This document shows, in pieces, positions 5,845 to 8,877 of a DNA stretch of 8,877 nt. A program made the translations under genes and the position numbers. Numbering within the stretch: position 1 is the first letter of the stretch; the number at the start of each line of letters is the position of its first letter. The notes under the pieces are model-generated. The model worked only from the letters and a program-made list of their open reading frames with translations, did no database searches and had not been told where the DNA came from. Location of the stretch: NCBI GenBank assembly GCA_030040455.1, contig JASHTR010000578.1:1-8877 (forward strand), read 5' to 3'. Source of the DNA: Terriglobia bacterium (GTDB lineage Bacteria; Acidobacteriota; Terriglobia; UBA7540).

Positions 5845-7932
5845 ATGCGTTCTTTGCTTCGCTCGCTGCCGCTATGGATTGTAGCGCTCGTTCTTGTGAG
5901 GTCACACGCCCGGGCCTCCGACCCAATGAGGGCGCAGCTCCGCCCTCGCGGAGCGGGGAAAGCGGCGTCCTTACAGGTCCGCTCGGCCACGCTCCGTCCA
6001 CAGCCGGTCGCATCGGGGTTTGCGAAAATCGGCCCGGTGGCTACAAACCTGTGGACCTTCAACGCTCTCGACATCTACGATCCGAAACTCAAGACCGACG
6101 TCTTTTATATTACGTCGTTTAACTCCGCAGGCCTGGGCCAGCTCATTCGCCTTGACTACCGGCGCGACCGCGCCACGGCATGGACGCTGCCGGTGGGGAT
6201 CGGCTCATGGGGCATTATCGAGGGCCACGACGGCAACATCTATCTGGGTTCGTATAATGGCGGAGAGATTCTCTGCTTCAATCCCCGCACGGAAAAGTGG
6301 ATTCCGGTTCCACAAGCTCCTCAAGCGTTTCGCAAGAAAGAGTTCATCGTGTGCGACCTCGCCCAGGCTCCCGACGGCGATATTTATTACGGCACCTATC
6401 CCGGCTGCCATCTTGTCTGTTACAACCCGCGCACTCAAAAAGTTACTGACCTTGGACGGGCAGCGGACGAGAACTATCTCCGGAACGTTGCTGTCACTCC
6501 CGGCGGGACCGTGCTGTGCGGAGTGGGGACACGCCGGAGCCGCGTGCTGACCTATAACCCGGAGACACGCCAGTTTCACGAACTCGAGCCGCCCAAGTAC
6601 CAGAACTCGGGTGTTTCCACCCGCCCGTTAGTGAGCCGGCATTACGTGGTTCAGCTAGGTTCGAGCCGGGTTCTCGTTTACGACGCGCATACCCTGAAGC
6701 TGCTGCACGTCTTTCCGCTTCAGAATGCTTCAGGATTCAACCTCTTTGACGCGGACCACCTGCTCTATCAGGAGAACGGCAAGGCGGTAGAGATCATGAA
6801 TCTTCGAGACGGGGCCAGGAAAACCTATTACGTATCTTCAGGGAATGTTGCAGACGGCCGCTGGTATATGGCGCGGCAAGGCAACCTGCTGGGTTTGCGC
6901 GTTCAGTCGTATATCTACGTCGATGTGAAAAACCGGCGCACGGAGCGTCACCGCATTCCCATTGACGGCTTGGGGCAGAACGTACTGTGGCTGCGCTCCG
7001 TGCCGGACGGGCTGATTTATGGAGGTCCGGGGCTTGGCCAGACAATGTTTTCCTACAATCCGCGGACCCACGAGCTGGAGTCCTACGATCAGGTCATTGA
7101 CCAGGGTGGCGAAATCTATTACGGCGTTCCTCACCGGGGAAGAATCTATACCATTTCCTACGTCGAAGCGACGCTAGCCACGTTCGACCCGTCGCGGCCA
7201 TGGAACCAAGGGGATCATGCGGATTCAAACCCGCGAACCATCTTGCGCATTCCCGAACAGCAATACCGGCCGGTTGGTGGAATCCACGCTGGTCCGGGAG
7301 ATAGACTCTACATTGGGACGCAACCCGATTATGGGTTACTGGGAGGCGCGCTTTCCGTGTTCGACCCGGTCACTGAAAAGCTCGAAGTCTACCGCAACAT
7401 CATTCCGAACGAGGAAATCAGTGCCGTCACAACCGACGATCGCTACGTGTATTGTGGGGCCGACGTTGAGGGTGGCGGAGGCAGCAAGCCTGTGGCGCGC
7501 CAGGCCCACTTTTTCGTTTGGGATCCCGAGCTTCACAAGATCGTTTTTGACCACGCCTTGCCCATGTCAGGCGGGTTGGGCGCCATTGCCGCCATCAACG
7601 GTCACGCCTACTTCGTCATGCGTGACGAGTTAATGGATTACAACCGCTCAACACGCACGCTCGATTCCATTTATAAATTTTCAAAGCTCCGGCCTGTGCC
7701 CCTTGAGAGTTTGCAGGCCGCACGCGATGGCACGCTTTGGGGCATCCTGGGGCGCGAGCTCGCGCACATTGACCCTTCAACACGCAAGGTTACCTTTTTC
7801 CCCGAAACCGCTGGGCAGGCAACAAGCGGGCTGACCCTCGGGACGGACGGCACGATCTATTTCGGGAGCCGTACCGACGTTTGGATCTTTCATCCGAAAT
7901 CGCCCAGCCCGCCGGCGAGCTACAGTGAGTAA
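5845..7932 (+). CDS. Large secreted beta-propeller-repeat protein of unknown function
   Basis: A 695-residue exported protein. Residues 1-24 form a signal peptide (Arg-containing start, hydrophobic 8-18, likely cleavage after ARA24), followed by a basic, low-complexity linker to about 65. The rest is built from roughly eleven repeats ending in a tight turn of the form [FYWI]-[ND]-P-x-T-x-[KR]: CFNPRTEK at 144, CYNPRTQK 192, TYNPETRQ 236, VYDAHTLK 278, SYNPRTHE 403, TFDPS 446, VFDPVTEK 505, VWDPELHK 558, DYNRSTRT 598, HIDPSTRK 641 and FHPKS 682. Each is preceded by a DGxIYxG-like strand, such as DGNIYLGSYNGG (129-140) and DGTIYFGSR (668-676). This is beta-propeller blade architecture (YVTN/Vgb/kelch-like). 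Eleven repeats suggest two propellers rather than one. No catalytic motif was recognised; lyase, binding or scaffold roles are all possible. It is divergent from the symporter-GH27 operon, which hints at a carbohydrate-related role by context only. Confidence 0.85.
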   Translation: MRSLLRSLPLWIVALVLVRSHARASDPMRAQLRPRGAGKAASLQVRSATLRPQPVASGFAKIGPVATNLWTFNALDIYDPKLKTDVFYITSFNSAGLGQLIRLDYRRDRATAWTLPVGIGSWGIIEGHDGNIYLGSYNGGEILCFNPRTEKWIPVPQAPQAFRKKEFIVCDLAQAPDGDIYYGTYPGCHLVCYNPRTQKVTDLGRAADENYLRNVAVTPGGTVLCGVGTRRSRVLTYNPETRQFHELEPPKYQNSGVSTRPLVSRHYVVQLGSSRVLVYDAHTLKLLHVFPLQNASGFNLFDADHLLYQENGKAVEIMNLRDGARKTYYVSSGNVADGRWYMARQGNLLGLRVQSYIYVDVKNRRTERHRIPIDGLGQNVLWLRSVPDGLIYGGPGLGQTMFSYNPRTHELESYDQVIDQGGEIYYGVPHRGRIYTISYVEATLATFDPSRPWNQGDHADSNPRTILRIPEQQYRPVGGIHAGPGDRLYIGTQPDYGLLGGALSVFDPVTEKLEVYRNIIPNEEISAVTTDDRYVYCGADVEGGGGSKPVARQAHFFVWDPELHKIVFDHALPMSGGLGAIAAINGHAYFVMRDELMDYNRSTRTLDSIYKFSKLRPVPLESLQAARDGTLWGILGRELAHIDPSTRKVTFFPETAGQATSGLTLGTDGTIYFGSRTDVWIFHPKSPSPPASYSE

Positions 7933-7935
7933 CAG

Positions 7936-7962
7936 ATTGATTCATTGCTCCATTGAATCAAT
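7936..7962. terminator. Hairpin between convergent genes, possible bidirectional terminator
   Basis: ATTGATTCA (7936-7944) and TGAATCAAT (7954-7962) are perfect inverted 9-mers with a 9-base loop, placed just after the propeller-gene stop and before the stop of the opposing gene. The position fits a shared terminator, but the stem is AT-rich and no T-run follows on either strand, so the functional call is weak. Confidence 0.35.
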
Positions 7963-7992
7963 GAAGGAATAAGCCGATGACCCAATCCGGTT

Positions 7993-8877
7993 CTAAGGAA
8001 TAACGGATGAGGGAGAAGCAGGAGCGCCGATTTGCTCAAGGTCGGCGCGGGCCAGCTTGAGCCGCCCGGCGCCGTAATCGTTGACAAAGGATTGAATTTG
8101 GAGCACGCGCTTCCAATAAGCGAGGGTGTCGCCGAGGGTGTAGTGGCCGTTGATTGGCCCGTGGATCAACGGATTCATTGGCCGCCCTCCAGCTTCTGCG
8201 GGTAAAGACGGATAGTCTCCCGAGGCGTTCTCGTGGTAGAGCGCGTCGCGCGTGCCAAGAAAATAGAACTCGCGGGCCACATCCAGGCAGTAGCGACGGC
8301 GCTCTGCCATCGAGGACTTCACCGCTGCCTGTTCATATAAGGCAGCGAGCGGCGAAGCGACAAATTTCTTCATCTCGTCGATCAGTAGGCTGTCGTCGGC
8401 GATCGCTTCAGGCAGCACCCGCTGGTTGTAATCATTCATGAGGAAATTTCGCGTTAAAGGCACAACGTGCGCTTCAGGCTCAAAAACCCGGCTCACTCGC
8501 ACCGGCCCGACATGGCCCGGCTCAAAAACCTCCCAGGTATCAAAATAGCCGTCGTGGCTTGAATCAAAGGCGCGGATCTCGAGGTCTTTTCGGTTGTCCA
8601 CCAGGTGGCCCACTTCGAGCCAGCTTTCGCTTGCTCCGTAAAGGTGGTAACGCTTGTCGATATCGGAATAGTAAAGCTGGCGCTGACGGGCAGGGCGGGC
8701 GGAATATTCACGGCGCATGTTCCAGCGCATCGTCGGACCACCCGTGTTCTGCATCAGTCGCCGCTCATAGATCCAGAATTGCCCTTCCCAGCGGTGAACC
8801 CCCCGCGCCTCATCCCAACTGAATCCTGTTTCACGAGCCGGATAGCTCAAGGCCACTTCCAGAGCGTGGTTCCAGTC
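7993..8877 (-). CDS. C-terminal part of a protein of unknown function with EF-hand-like loop
   Basis: The frame stays open to the window edge (beginning DWNHALEVALSYP), so the GTG at 8856 is internal and at least 294 residues of a longer protein are seen. I do not recognise a named family. The N-terminal half is rich in Trp, Tyr and Arg. A segment YYSDIDKRYHLYGASESWL is followed by DSSHDGYFDTWE (8530-8565), whose Asp1, Ser3, Asp5, Gly6, Asp9 and Glu12 match a canonical EF-hand or dockerin calcium loop. The rest is helical-looking and acidic-basic mixed, with a conserved-looking NPLIHGPINGHYTLGDTLAYW near the C-terminus and a Ser/Pro tail. The gene converges on the propeller gene, 60 bases from stop to stop. 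Similar 'DGDGYFDxWE' segments occur, from memory, in secreted proteins of soil bacteria and planctomycetes. Location and reaction cannot be stated because the N-terminus is missing. Confidence 0.75.
   Translation of the reverse strand, partial: DWNHALEVALSYPARETGFSWDEARGVHRWEGQFWIYERRLMQNTGGPTMRWNMRREYSARPARQRQLYYSDIDKRYHLYGASESWLEVGHLVDNRKDLEIRAFDSSHDGYFDTWEVFEPGHVGPVRVSRVFEPEAHVVPLTRNFLMNDYNQRVLPEAIADDSLLIDEMKKFVASPLAALYEQAAVKSSMAERRRYCLDVAREFYFLGTRDALYHENASGDYPSLPAEAGGRPMNPLIHGPINGHYTLGDTLAYWKRVLQIQSFVNDYGAGRLKLARADLEQIGAPASPSSVIP

Noticed and set aside
8854..8856. GTG as the start of the last gene
   Set aside because: The frame continues open to the window edge with plausible protein sequence (DWNHALE), so the gene begins outside the window.

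Overview
The window looks like chromosomal DNA of a GC-rich, free-living heterotroph. The gene style suggests an Acidobacteriota-like lineage: secreted GH27 enzymes with the bacterial 'PPMGWN / YLKYDYC / GHWNDPD' pattern, an SSS symporter next to them, secreted beta-propeller proteins, a short GNAT-type ArgA, and a hairpin-forming intergenic repeat. No rRNA or marker gene is present, so the taxon is an inference from remembered protein similarity. No mobile element, tRNA, CRISPR array or phage gene was seen.

Layout: (1) Positions 1-978, plus strand: the 3' part of argF (ornithine carbamoyltransferase), overlapping by ATGA a short GNAT gene resembling single-domain N-acetylglutamate synthase. 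This is the end of an arginine-biosynthesis run. (2) 979-1210: intergenic, with a LacI-type operator-like palindrome and a degraded copy of a repeat. (3) 1211-5494, minus strand: a carbohydrate module transcribed as sodium:solute symporter, then GH27 copy B, then GH27 copy A. The two GH27 genes are tandem paralogs, both with signal peptides. (4) 5495-5844: divergent intergenic region with a plausible promoter on each strand. (5) 5845-7932, plus strand: a large secreted protein with about eleven beta-propeller-type repeats. (6) 7993-8877, minus strand: the C-terminal part of a protein of unknown function with an EF-hand-like loop, cut by the window edge.

How the genes may work together: the exported GH27 proteins would release galactose-like (or arabinopyranose-like) sugars outside the cytoplasm, and the symporter would import a product. 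The divergent propeller gene could be co-regulated with this module, but nothing in its sequence gives it a reaction.

The most interesting signal is the asymmetric divergence of the GH27 pair. Copy A keeps the nucleophile and the expected acid/base Asp. Copy B keeps the nucleophile but has lost the acid/base Asp, its neighbouring Arg, and conserved residues in the CEWG-like and NDPD motifs. Both copies have also changed the second residue of the Asp-Asp pair that binds galactose in characterised family members. The pair is bracketed by direct copies of an intergenic repeat.
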